Positions 7,333 to 13,205 of a stretch of 13,205 nt of DNA are shown here, piece by piece. Below the pieces are notes generated by a model. That model did not search any database. It was not told where the DNA came from and saw nothing but the letters and a program-made list of their open reading frames with translations. Source of the stretch: Verrucomicrobiota bacterium (GTDB lineage: Bacteria > Verrucomicrobiota > Verrucomicrobiia > Chthoniobacterales > UBA10450); NCBI GenBank assembly GCA_003218815.1, contig QHON01000058.1:1-13205 (forward strand), read 5' to 3'. Every line of letters starts with the position of its first letter. Positions within the stretch are counted from its first letter, which is position 1. A program made the translations under genes and the position numbers.

Positions 7333-8190
7333 CTAGAACCTAAGCTTGAGGCCGTCGTAAGCGATATGCGCGCCAACGGGTAACCGCGACTCGGCCGATT
7401 GCGGAAGCTCATGGGCAATGTGCGTGAAATACGTCGTCTCTGGTTGAACGCGCAAAGCGACTTCCAAGGCTTGCTCAACACTCAAATGCGTCGGGTGCGG
7501 TTTGTCGCGCAATGCATCTATGATCAAAACCTTTACGTGCGCTATAAGATCGACAATTGCATCCGTAACACCGCTGCAATCGCTGAGGTAAGCGACGAGT
7601 TTTTCTCCGCCGCGCGAGAAGAGATAGCCGTTTACGATAGAATCTCCGTGCGGCACGGGTAATGGCGTGATTAGCGTGCCGCCCAATTCAAAGGGACCAT
7701 CGATGACGTGCGGTTCTGGTTTCAAATACCAGGGAAAGGGATCGGGTGTTTTGAAGGCAAACTGGAAGACCCGCTCAAGGTCGCGCATGGTTTCAGCGGA
7801 GGCATAGACTGGCATCGAGCCGCGCGCGTGTGAAAAACGCCGAAGATCGTCGAAGCCCATGATGTGATCCGTGTGCGAATGGGTAAAGATTACTGCGTCG
7901 ACGGTGCGGATATTTTCACGCAGCGCCTGCGTCCGGAAATCGGTCCCTGTGTCCACGACCCATGAACATTCAGGCGTTTGGACATAAATTGAAGACCGAA
8001 GTCGATTGTCGCGCGGATCGGTGGAGCGGCACACTACACAATCGCAGCCGATCATCGGCACGCCCTGCGAGGTGCCAGTGCCGAGAAACGTCAGAATCAG
8101 CTGAGAGCCTTGCTCCCGAAAGCTTTCGGAGTTGAAAGTTGAGTGATCAGAGTTTGAAATCTTCAAAAGCGCGCCACTCTCAACTCTCAA
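7333..8190 (-). CDS. PhnP-like metallo-beta-lactamase-fold hydrolase
   Basis: Cytosolic metal-dependent hydrolase; relatives act on cyclic phosphodiesters (PhnP), but the substrate here is unknown. Numbering from the TTG at 8190: FLGTGTSQGVP at 35-45, a GCDCVVC cysteine cluster at 48-54 (structural zinc in PhnP), THSHTDH at 103-109 (H104, H106, D108, H109), H181 in VPHGDS, D204 in LSDCSG, and H257/H260 in FTHIAHEL. All metal ligands appear present. The start is unsettled: the in-frame stop at 8194-8196 leaves TTG 8190 and TTG 8166, yet family members usually begin just before FLGTG. The leading 30 residues come from repeat-like DNA. A CTG at 8100 preceded by AAGG seven bases upstream would give a normal N-terminus. 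The stop is immediately followed by the ATG of the TIGR03790 gene, so the pair is probably one operon. Confidence 0.85.
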   Translation of the reverse strand: MRVESGALLKISNSDHSTFNSESFREQGSQLILTFLGTGTSQGVPMIGCDCVVCRSTDPRDNRLRSSIYVQTPECSWVVDTGTDFRTQALRENIRTVDAVIFTHSHTDHIMGFDDLRRFSHARGSMPVYASAETMRDLERVFQFAFKTPDPFPWYLKPEPHVIDGPFELGGTLITPLPVPHGDSIVNGYLFSRGGEKLVAYLSDCSGVTDAIVDLIAHVKVLIIDALRDKPHPTHLSVEQALEVALRVQPETTYFTHIAHELPQSAESRLPVGAHIAYDGLKLRF

Positions 8191-8209
8191 CCCTTAACTC
8201 TCAACTCTC
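8116..8209. repeat. Repeat cluster between the hydrolase gene and recN
   Basis: Three structures overlap here. CCGAAAGCTTTCGG at 8116-8129 is a perfect 14-bp palindrome. GTTGAAAGTTGAG (8131-8143) and CTCAACTCTCAAC (8179-8191) are inverted copies with one mismatch. ACTCTCAACTCTC occurs twice as a direct repeat (8176-8188 and 8197-8209). The cluster ends on the recN GTG. The TTAA at 8194-8197 gives stop codons to both reading frames, so the possible starts of both divergent genes are confined to or beyond this block. Confidence 0.7.
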
Positions 8210-9877
8210 GTGCCACTTGTTCTCAATCTGCTGCGAATAAAGAATCTCGCGCTCGTGGAAGAGCTCGAGTGGCAGATTGCGCCAGGTTTCGTCGCCGTCA
8301 CCGGAGAAACCGGCGCCGGCAAATCGATCATTATCGGCGCGCTCCAGCTTTTGCTTGGCGAACGCGCGGACAAATCGCTAATTCGGACCGGAGCTGATCT
8401 CTGCGCAGTAGAGGCTGCTTTTAGCGGAAACGATCTCCAAAAATTAAATCCGCGGCTTATCGAAGCCGGCATTGAACCCTGTGAAGGGGATCTAATTATC
8501 AAGCGCACGCTTTCCGGAATTGGCACAAATCGGCAGTTCATCAACGGCTCGCCCACCACTTTGTCGATCTTGAAAAATCTCGGAGACGAACTTGTCGATC
8601 TTCACGGCCCGCACGATCACCAATCTCTATTTTCATCCGACAAGCAATTAGGCTTGCTCGATTCGTTTGCGCGCGCCGAAAAGCAGGTCGCCGAATATGG
8701 AAAGCATTATCGTCAATTGCAGACGCTGCTCGCAGAGCACGCCGCGCTCAACACAGTGGAGACGGCTCGCGAGCAAGAGCTCGATCTGCTTCGCCACCAA
8801 ATCAACGAAATCAGCTCGGCCAATCTGGTCGCGGGCGAAGAAGAGGAAATTGAGTCGCGCTACAAATTGGCCAGCAACAGCAAGCGACTGATCGAACTGG
8901 CCAACACAATCGCGAACAAGCTTTCCGAAGCGGACGGGTCCATTCTCTCGCAACTAGCGGAAACGCAGCGACTTCTTCGCGAGTTGGAAAAAATCGACGA
9001 TTCGATTTCGCGATTTTCCTCGGCGCACGCGGCCGCAGTTATCGAACTTTCCGAAATTGCTCGCTCACTCTCGCAATACGCGGAAAAGCTCGATCTCGAT
9101 CCGGCGCAGCTTTCCGCGCTCGAGCAGCGCGTTTCGCTCTTCGAAACTCTAAAGCGCAAATATGGCGGCTCGATCCCCGAGGTCATAGCCTTCGGAGAAC
9201 GCGCGGCTGAGCGCATGCGAAAGATCGAAGGACGAGATGCCGAGCTTGAGCGATTAGCCGGCGAAATCGAAACCACGCGGGCTAACTTGAACCGTGACGG
9301 CGAAGCCCTGCGCAAACTTCGGACAAAGGCGGCACCCAAACTTTCCGAAACCATCCGGCGCAATCTTCGCGACCTCGGATTTCGTCAGTCGGAGTTTGAG
9401 GCCAAGCTGTTTGCACTTGATGAGCCACGCCCGAATGGCTTCGACTCTGTGGAATTACTGTTCTCACCGAATCCTGGCGAACCATTGAAGCCATTGCGGA
9501 CAATCGCATCGAGCGGCGAAATCTCGCGCCTCATGCTCGCGATCAAATCCGCGCTCGCTGCTCATGATGCCATTCCGCTGCTCGTGTTCGATGAAATCGA
9601 CACAAATGTCGGTGGGGAGATCGCCCACGCGGTTGGCGCGAAGATGCAAAACTTGGGACGCGATCATCAAGTGATTTGCATCACTCACCTGCCTCAAGTA
9701 GCTGCGACTGCCTCTTCTCACTTCGTCGTGACAAAAGAAGTTGTGCGCGGCCGCACTTTTTCAAATCTGCGCGAGGTTAGCGGGAAAACGCGCAATGAAG
9801 AAATCGCACGAATGCTCGGCGGTAAAAGTGAATCGGCGTTGAAGCTGGCAGCTACTCTTTTGAAGGGACGGGGCTAA
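8210..9877 (+). CDS. recN: DNA repair protein RecN (SMC-like ATPase)
   Basis: RecN is a cytosolic SMC-family ATPase that helps double-strand break repair by recombination. The 555 residues match the usual length (E. coli 553). Seen: LRIKNLALVEELEW at 8-21, Walker A GETGAGKS at 32-39, a long charged, probably coiled-coil middle (about 150-370), the ABC signature ASSGEISRLML at 433-443, Walker B LLVFDEID at 457-464 followed by TNVGGEIA, and the switch-like ITHLPQVAA typical of RecN. The GTG at 8210 is the only NTG-type start (ATG/GTG/TTG) between an in-frame TAA at 8195 and the first conserved block. No Shine-Dalgarno is visible because the preceding bases are pyrimidine-rich repeat. A GxxExxY cassette begins two bases after the stop. 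Confidence 0.96.
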   Translation: MPLVLNLLRIKNLALVEELEWQIAPGFVAVTGETGAGKSIIIGALQLLLGERADKSLIRTGADLCAVEAAFSGNDLQKLNPRLIEAGIEPCEGDLIIKRTLSGIGTNRQFINGSPTTLSILKNLGDELVDLHGPHDHQSLFSSDKQLGLLDSFARAEKQVAEYGKHYRQLQTLLAEHAALNTVETAREQELDLLRHQINEISSANLVAGEEEEIESRYKLASNSKRLIELANTIANKLSEADGSILSQLAETQRLLRELEKIDDSISRFSSAHAAAVIELSEIARSLSQYAEKLDLDPAQLSALEQRVSLFETLKRKYGGSIPEVIAFGERAAERMRKIEGRDAELERLAGEIETTRANLNRDGEALRKLRTKAAPKLSETIRRNLRDLGFRQSEFEAKLFALDEPRPNGFDSVELLFSPNPGEPLKPLRTIASSGEISRLMLAIKSALAAHDAIPLLVFDEIDTNVGGEIAHAVGAKMQNLGRDHQVICITHLPQVAATASSHFVVTKEVVRGRTFSNLREVSGKTRNEEIARMLGGKSESALKLAATLLKGRG

Positions 9878-9879
9878 CT

Positions 9880-9907
9880 ACCACGGAGGACACGAAGTGC
9901 ACGAAGG
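9880..9907 (+). repeat. Left inverted repeat of the GxxExxY cassette
   Basis: A 28-base sequence beginning ACCACGGAGGACACGAAG and built from CACGAAG-like units. It is an imperfect inverted copy of 10280-10307, matching at 23 of 28 positions by my count. It starts two bases after the recN stop, and the GxxExxY stop codon (9909-9911, reverse strand) follows one base after its end. Confidence 0.75.
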
Positions 9908-9908
9908 A

Positions 9909-10280
9909 TCACAGAACAAAACGTTTGATGCCGTTCTGCAGCTTTGTGACGTTGAAATCGATAAGTAAGCCAAGCGACACCTTGGAGAGTCGCAGGTACG
10001 TAAGAATTTGTGCTTGATGGATCGGAAGAAGCGTCTCGACGCTCTTGATTTCAACGATGAGATCACTACGTACGAGCAAATCGATTCGATAACCGCAATC
10101 GAGCAGGAGATCTTTGTAACGAACAGGCAGCGGCAACTCCATCTGAAACGGAATGCGTACGTGCGAGAGTTCACAAGCCAGGCACTGCCGGTAGGTTGAT
10201 TCGAGTAGGCCCGGTCCAAGGTTGCGATGAACTTCGATCGCGCATCCGATCACGTTTTGCGACAACTCATCGAATTCCAT
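9909..10280 (-). CDS. GxxExxY protein (PD-(D/E)XK nuclease-like)
   Basis: A 123-residue protein of the GxxExxY family, related to PD-(D/E)XK nucleases. Seen: IGCAIEVHRNLGPGLLESTY at 11-30, with the name-giving G24-xx-E27-xx-Y30; RIDLLV with D67; and LIVEIKS with E77 and K79, giving the D...ExK arrangement; then IHQAQILTYL (87-96) and GLLIDFN. These positions suggest a metal-dependent nuclease core, but no activity is established for the family as far as I know. An in-frame upstream extension to 10325 would add 15 residues (GRFFNTTKVTKNTK) that are simply the translated flanking repeat, so the ATG at 10278-10280 is preferred. The purine-rich end of the repeat could serve as ribosome binding site. 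The gene lies on the same strand as the transporter upstream (45 bp away). Members are often multicopy and patchily distributed. Confidence 0.88.
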   Translation of the reverse strand: MEFDELSQNVIGCAIEVHRNLGPGLLESTYRQCLACELSHVRIPFQMELPLPVRYKDLLLDCGYRIDLLVRSDLIVEIKSVETLLPIHQAQILTYLRLSKVSLGLLIDFNVTKLQNGIKRFVL

Positions 10281-10307
10281 CTTCGTGTTCTTCGTGACCT
10301 TCGTGGT
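10280..10307 (-). repeat. Right inverted repeat of the GxxExxY cassette
   Basis: On the reverse strand it begins ACCACGAAGGTCACGAAG and continues with further CACGAAG units up to the first base of the GxxExxY ATG. It pairs with the left repeat at 9880-9907 with about five mismatches. Its GAAG-rich end sits directly before the start codon, so it may double as the translation initiation region. Confidence 0.75.
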
Positions 10308-10325
10308 GTTGAAGAATCTACCCAC

Positions 10326-10916
10326 CTATTTCTTCACCGGGCCGAGCGGCAGCACGATTTTGCCGAACACTTCATTGAGCACCTGCGCGAGTCCGGCGTA
10401 GATCGCAGAGAAGCCGCAAACGATTCCTTCATAGCCAGTCGCATGTTTAAAGCCGGCACTGGCGCCGGTGAAATCGCCGATGGCAAGCAGAAAGAAAAGA
10501 ATTGTGAGCGTGCCAAAGACCGCTTGCAACGCGCGATTCAGCCGTAGCGTCCCGATAAACATGACGGCGGTGAACAATCCCCACATGACGAGATATGCGG
10601 CCATTGCCTTTTCGTCGGATGCTGCGCCCCAACCCAGTTTTGCCAGGACAATCAGCGTCACAAGCGATAGCCAGAACAAGCCGTAGGAAACGAAAGCGGT
10701 CGCCGCGAAGGTGTTGCCTTTCCTCCATTCCATGATGCCCGCGATGATCTGCGCGGCGCCGCCGTAACAGATGCCCATTGCCAGAACCATGCTGTTAAGT
10801 TCATAAAAGCCCGCGTTGTGCAGGTTCAGCAACACGGTCGTCATGCCAAAGCCGAGCAGGCCGAGCGGAGCCGGATTCCCCGTCATATCCTTAACTTGAG
10901 TGATGGATTCGTTCAT
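10326..10916 (-). CDS. satP: Acetate/succinate transporter, GPR1/FUN34/YaaH (SatP) family
   Basis: Small inner-membrane carrier of the AceTr family, which in E. coli (SatP) moves acetate and succinate with protons. From the ATG at 10914-10916 it has 196 residues, matching the usual bacterial size. The family signature NPAPLGLLGFG is at 14-24, just before the first membrane helix. Six hydrophobic segments follow at roughly 17-38, 42-62, 70-93, 105-124, 131-150 and 165-182; the short charged tail ends in PVKK. A TTG at 10961 would add 15 residues with no family support. No convincing Shine-Dalgarno is seen before the ATG. It is divergent from the SpmA-SpmB gene, with 88 bp between the starts that contain a palindromic repeat. 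The GxxExxY gene follows it on the same strand, probably as an insertion rather than a functional partner. Confidence 0.93.
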   Translation of the reverse strand: MNESITQVKDMTGNPAPLGLLGFGMTTVLLNLHNAGFYELNSMVLAMGICYGGAAQIIAGIMEWRKGNTFAATAFVSYGLFWLSLVTLIVLAKLGWGAASDEKAMAAYLVMWGLFTAVMFIGTLRLNRALQAVFGTLTILFFLLAIGDFTGASAGFKHATGYEGIVCGFSAIYAGLAQVLNEVFGKIVLPLGPVKK

Positions 10917-10968
10917 CGCGTGGCCAGTCTGTCGAAAGAAAGATCGATAACGCAATAACAATATCGGC

Positions 10969-10993
10969 TAGCCGGGGTCAGCGACCCCGGCTA
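10969..10993. repeat. REP-like palindrome upstream of the SpmA-SpmB gene
   Basis: Arms TAGCCGGGGTC (10969-10979) and GACCCCGGCTA (10983-10993) are perfectly complementary over 11 bp around a loop AGC. It lies 11 bases before the GTG start at 11005, inside the divergent gap. A clearly related palindrome occurs inside the next gene at 11653-11673. Could be a repetitive extragenic palindrome or regulate translation of the downstream message by structure. Confidence 0.85.
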
Positions 10994-11004
10994 CAACGTT
11001 ACGC

Positions 11005-12369
11005 GTGCTGAATTACATCTGGCTCGCCCTGGTTTTGCTGGCAGTCGCAATCGGCGGTTGGAACGATCGCTTGAAAGATGTGACCGCTGGCGCGTTCGAC
11101 GGCGCGAAAACGGCCGTCACGATTGCACTGGGTCTAATCGGGATCATGGCTTTGTGGCTCGGCTTAATGCGCTTGGCGGAGCGCGCCGGTTTGGTGCAGC
11201 GGATTGCGCGCGGCCTTCGTCCGATCATGCGGCGACTCTTCCCGGACGTTCCACCGGATCACCCGGCAATGGGTTCAATGGTGATGAACATGTCCGCAAA
11301 TATGCTTGGTCTTGGCAACGCCGCCACGCCACTCGGCTTGCGCGCGATGCGCGACCTCGAAACACTCAACCCACGTCCCAGCGTGGCAACGAACGCAATG
11401 TGTACTTTCCTGGCGATCAACACGAGCTCCGTGCAATTGATTCCTGCCACGGCAATCGCGATTCTTGCCGCGTCTGGATCAACACGGCCGACGGCCATTG
11501 TTGGCACAGCGCTTCTGGCAACACTTTGCGCGGCAAGCGTGGCGATCATCTCGGTCAAACTTCTGGAGAAACTGCCGATGTTTCGAATTTCGCCGTCCGA
11601 TCAAAGGACGAAAGTCGAGGAGGATTTAGAGAAAGCGGAAGTTAAAGAAGAGGCCGGGATCATCGATCCCGGCTACAGCAGCGTCGTCCCGCAGGAACCG
11701 GCGAGGCGATTGTCAGTCTTAGGATCGATTGCACTCGCCGTTCTTACTGTTTTGTTTCTCGTCCTGTTCGTTCGGATGGTCGCGCCAAACTTGTTTGGTC
11801 TCGCAATGGCGCCCGATACGGCCGCGCAGAATGTTTTTGTTCGCAGCGTGAATGCCTTGTCGATCCTGGCGATTCCGTTTCTCCTCAGTTTCTTCCCACT
11901 CTACGCCGCGGTGCGCGGCGTGAAGGTTTACGAAGAGTTTGTCGAAGGCGCGAAAGAAGGCTTTGGCGTTATTCTAAAGATCATTCCTTTTCTAGTGACG
12001 ATGCTGGTGGCGATCGGAATGTTTAAGGGCGCAGGCGGGATCGACCTGCTGAGTCGCGCGCTTTCGCCGATCTTGTCTCCGTTGGATTTTCCTCCGGACC
12101 TTCTCCCGCTCGCGTTAATGCGTCCGCTCAGCGGAAGCGCGACACTCGCTCTGTTGACCGACATTGTCCATCGGCTAGGGCCGGACAACATTGTCAGTCT
12201 CACCGCGGCGACGATTTATGGAAGCACCGAAACCACGTTTTACGTGGCGGCGGTTTATTTCGGCGCAGTGGGCATCAAACAAACGCGACACGCAATCCCG
12301 GCTGGCCTGCTTGCCGATCTTACAGGCGTAATCGCTTCGGTCATAATCTGTCGAACCGTGCTCGGGTAG
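11005..12369 (+). CDS. spmAB: Fused SpmA-SpmB (nucleoside-recognition/Gate domain) membrane protein
   Basis: A 454-residue integral membrane protein joining the two spore maturation proteins that are separate in Bacillus; outside sporeformers the role is unknown, perhaps transport. SpmA half (about 1-195): hydrophobic N-terminus, then SMVMNMSANMLGLGNAATPLG at about 91-111, the family's diagnostic block, and FLAINTSSVQLIPATAIAI. SpmB half (about 240-454): hydrophobic segments, YEEFVEGAKEGFGVILKIIP, MRPLSGSATLALL, and YGSTETTFYV near the C-terminus. The hydrophilic linker (about 200-235) is highly charged and includes AGIIDPGYSS, encoded by a REP-like palindrome. The start is a GTG at 11005, eleven bases after another such palindrome; the surrounding bases offer no clear Shine-Dalgarno. 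The TAG stop at 12367-12369 lies inside a third repeat. Both halves look intact, so the protein is probably functional. Confidence 0.92.
   Translation: MLNYIWLALVLLAVAIGGWNDRLKDVTAGAFDGAKTAVTIALGLIGIMALWLGLMRLAERAGLVQRIARGLRPIMRRLFPDVPPDHPAMGSMVMNMSANMLGLGNAATPLGLRAMRDLETLNPRPSVATNAMCTFLAINTSSVQLIPATAIAILAASGSTRPTAIVGTALLATLCAASVAIISVKLLEKLPMFRISPSDQRTKVEEDLEKAEVKEEAGIIDPGYSSVVPQEPARRLSVLGSIALAVLTVLFLVLFVRMVAPNLFGLAMAPDTAAQNVFVRSVNALSILAIPFLLSFFPLYAAVRGVKVYEEFVEGAKEGFGVILKIIPFLVTMLVAIGMFKGAGGIDLLSRALSPILSPLDFPPDLLPLALMRPLSGSATLALLTDIVHRLGPDNIVSLTAATIYGSTETTFYVAAVYFGAVGIKQTRHAIPAGLLADLTGVIASVIICRTVLG
11653..11673. repeat. REP-like palindrome within the SpmA-SpmB coding linker
   Basis: Arms GCCGGGATC (11653-11661) and GATCCCGGC (11665-11673) pair perfectly around ATC. 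The sequence closely resembles the palindrome at 10969-10993, including the following CTAC. It is in frame, contributes AGIIDPGY to the protein, and falls between the two fused halves where extra residues should be tolerated. Confidence 0.8.
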
Positions 12370-12427
12370 GGACAGTGCGCTGCGCTGTCCTGGACGCCGC
12401 AGGGCGGCGTCCCTACCAAAAATTTTT
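12366..12427 (+). terminator. Composite palindromic repeat, probable terminator after SpmA-SpmB
   Basis: Outer arms GTAG (12366-12369) and CTAC (12413-12416) enclose two hairpins. The first is 12370-12378 with 12382-12390 (nine pairs, one of them G-T); the second is 12392-12400 with 12404-12412 (GGACGCCGC and GCGGCGTCC, perfect, loop AGG). AAAAATTTTT follows at 12418-12427, so an intrinsic terminator is plausible, although six bases separate hairpin and T-run. The gene's TAG stop is the second to fourth base of the repeat. GTAGGGAC...GTCCCTAC repeats look like a dispersed family, but copy number cannot be seen here. Confidence 0.6.
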
Positions 12428-12474
12428 CCCTCGCCAGCCGCTGAATTAATTATCTATCGTGCAACTCTTCGAAG

Positions 12475-13205
12475 ATGATTCAGCGCGACTATCTCGTAAT
12501 CGGTGGTGGAATTGGCGGAGCCAGCGCCTGCGAAGGAATTCGACGTCACGATAAGCGCGGGAGTGTCACGCTCGTCAGTGCCGAAGTATTTCCTCCCTAC
12601 AAGCGCTGGATCCTCTCCAAGAGTTTTCTCCGCGAAAAGAGCCTTCAGCCTAAAAAATTACAGGAACCGACTGAACACTGGTATCAAGCGCACAAAATCG
12701 AGACGCGATTCGGCACGGTTGTGACCCAATTTAATATCGACCGGCGTCTGGCTGTGCTCGCGAACGGCGAAAGCATTGAATTTAACAAAGCCTGCCTGGC
12801 GATGGGCAGCCGCCCGGTTCGACCACCAGTTGCCGGCGTTGGCCTCGGCAATGTGATTTACCTGCGAACACTTCGTGACGCGCTGGCCTTGCGCGAAATG
12901 GCGAACCTGGAGAAAACCGTCATTGTCGTTGGTGGTGGACTGCTCGCGTGCGAGGCGGCAGCGAGCTTACGAACGATGAAACTGAAGGTCACCCTCATGC
13001 ATCGTGATCCTTATTTATTGAATCGTTATATTGATGCTGAAACGGGCGGATGGCTGACGGAATATTTCGCAAAACACGGCACCACGATGTTGATGGGCGA
13101 AAGTCTTAATGGTTTTGAAGGGAAAACCGTCCTCCGCAATATCCAGACAAAAAGCGGTAACCGAGTGCCGGCAGGCCTGGCCGTGGTCGCCTGCGGCGCA
13201 GAGCC
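12475..13205 (+). CDS. FAD/NAD(P)-dependent oxidoreductase, ferredoxin-reductase-like (3' end beyond window)
   Basis: The frame from the ATG at 12475 stays open for 243 codons to the window end, so this is the N-terminal part of a longer protein. Seen: the FAD-binding dinucleotide motif VIGGGIGGASA at 8-18, PPYKRWILSKSFL at 40-52 (flavin-contacting PxY...LSK pattern of pyridine nucleotide-disulphide oxidoreductase relatives), CLAMGSRPVRPPVAG at 107-121, and a second Rossmann motif VIVVGGGLLACEAAASL at 149-165 for NAD(P)H. No redox-active CxxxxC pair follows the first motif, which favours ferredoxin/rubredoxin reductase or AIF-like enzymes over disulphide reductases. Substrate or electron partner is unknown. 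It begins 105 bp after the SpmA-SpmB stop, beyond the composite repeat; no clear Shine-Dalgarno precedes the ATG. Confidence 0.88.
   Translation, partial: MIQRDYLVIGGGIGGASACEGIRRHDKRGSVTLVSAEVFPPYKRWILSKSFLREKSLQPKKLQEPTEHWYQAHKIETRFGTVVTQFNIDRRLAVLANGESIEFNKACLAMGSRPVRPPVAGVGLGNVIYLRTLRDALALREMANLEKTVIVVGGGLLACEAAASLRTMKLKVTLMHRDPYLLNRYIDAETGGWLTEYFAKHGTTMLMGESLNGFEGKTVLRNIQTKSGNRVPAGLAVVACGAE

Larger units (their letters stand above)
9880..10307. mobile_element. Putative 428-bp GxxExxY cassette with terminal inverted repeats
   Basis: The two 28-base inverted repeats enclose one small gene and essentially nothing else: the ATG touches the right repeat and the stop codon is one base from the left repeat. 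Such an exact fit suggests that gene and ends travel as a unit, presumably mobilised in trans since no transposase is present. Target-site duplication is not evident. That the unit moves is inference; the repeats themselves are seen directly. Confidence 0.45.

Noticed and set aside
8860..9363. 167-codon minus-strand ORF inside recN
   Set aside because: Ser/Arg-rich antisense shadow of the RecN coiled-coil region, with no supporting motif.
9880..10307. CRISPR-like interpretation of the CACGAAG units
   Set aside because: The repeats are short, inverted rather than regularly spaced, and enclose a coding gene; there are no spacers and no cas genes.
12503..12724. 73-codon plus-strand ORF at the start of the flavin oxidoreductase
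   Set aside because: The frame from 12475 carries two dinucleotide-binding motifs and stays open to the window end, so this one is out of frame.

Overview
The window looks like a piece of a Gram-negative chromosome of the Verrucomicrobia type (Chthoniobacterales or 'Candidatus Udaeobacter' would fit). This is an inference from three things: a fused lpxC-fabZ gene followed by lpxA (lipid A, hence an outer membrane), a TIGR03790-family exported protein, and many short palindromic repeats packed between genes. No 16S rRNA or other definitive marker is present. GC content looks moderate, and gene density is high with mostly very short gaps. No tRNA, rRNA, CRISPR array or insertion sequence with a transposase was seen.

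Layout from left to right. (1) 20-2757, plus strand: a class I aspartate aminotransferase overlaps by one base a GH57 alpha-glucan branching enzyme. (2) 2758-3512: a short interspersed repeat, then a FlgD-Ig-like protein whose 5' end is unclear. Its frame stays open upstream through a Pro/Ser/Thr-rich stretch but has no standard start codon there. (3) 3555-5653: a lipid A operon, lpxC-fabZ fusion then lpxA, overlapping ATGA-style. (4) 5659-8190, minus strand: a PhnP-like metallo-beta-lactamase-fold hydrolase followed with zero spacing by a TIGR03790 exported protein. The latter converges on lpxA with only five bases between the stop codons. (5) 8210-9877, plus strand: recN, divergent from the hydrolase across a repeat-filled 19-bp gap. 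(6) 9880-10307: a tiny GxxExxY (PD-(D/E)XK-like) gene bounded almost exactly by 28-bp imperfect inverted repeats. (7) 10326-10916, minus strand: an acetate/succinate transporter of the GPR1/FUN34/YaaH family. (8) 11005-12369, plus strand: a fused SpmA-SpmB membrane protein with a palindromic repeat in front of it, a related one in its coding linker, and a third, composite one supplying its stop codon. (9) 12475-end: the first 243 codons of an FAD/NAD(P) oxidoreductase that runs off the window.

Most genes are housekeeping: amino acid metabolism, glycogen, lipid A and fatty acid synthesis, DNA repair, organic acid uptake. The least ordinary material is the repeat ecology: at least four different short repeat types sit right at gene boundaries, and several supply or obscure start and stop codons. 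The best candidates for follow-up are the GxxExxY cassette with its matching ends and the palindrome domesticated inside the SpmA-SpmB linker.
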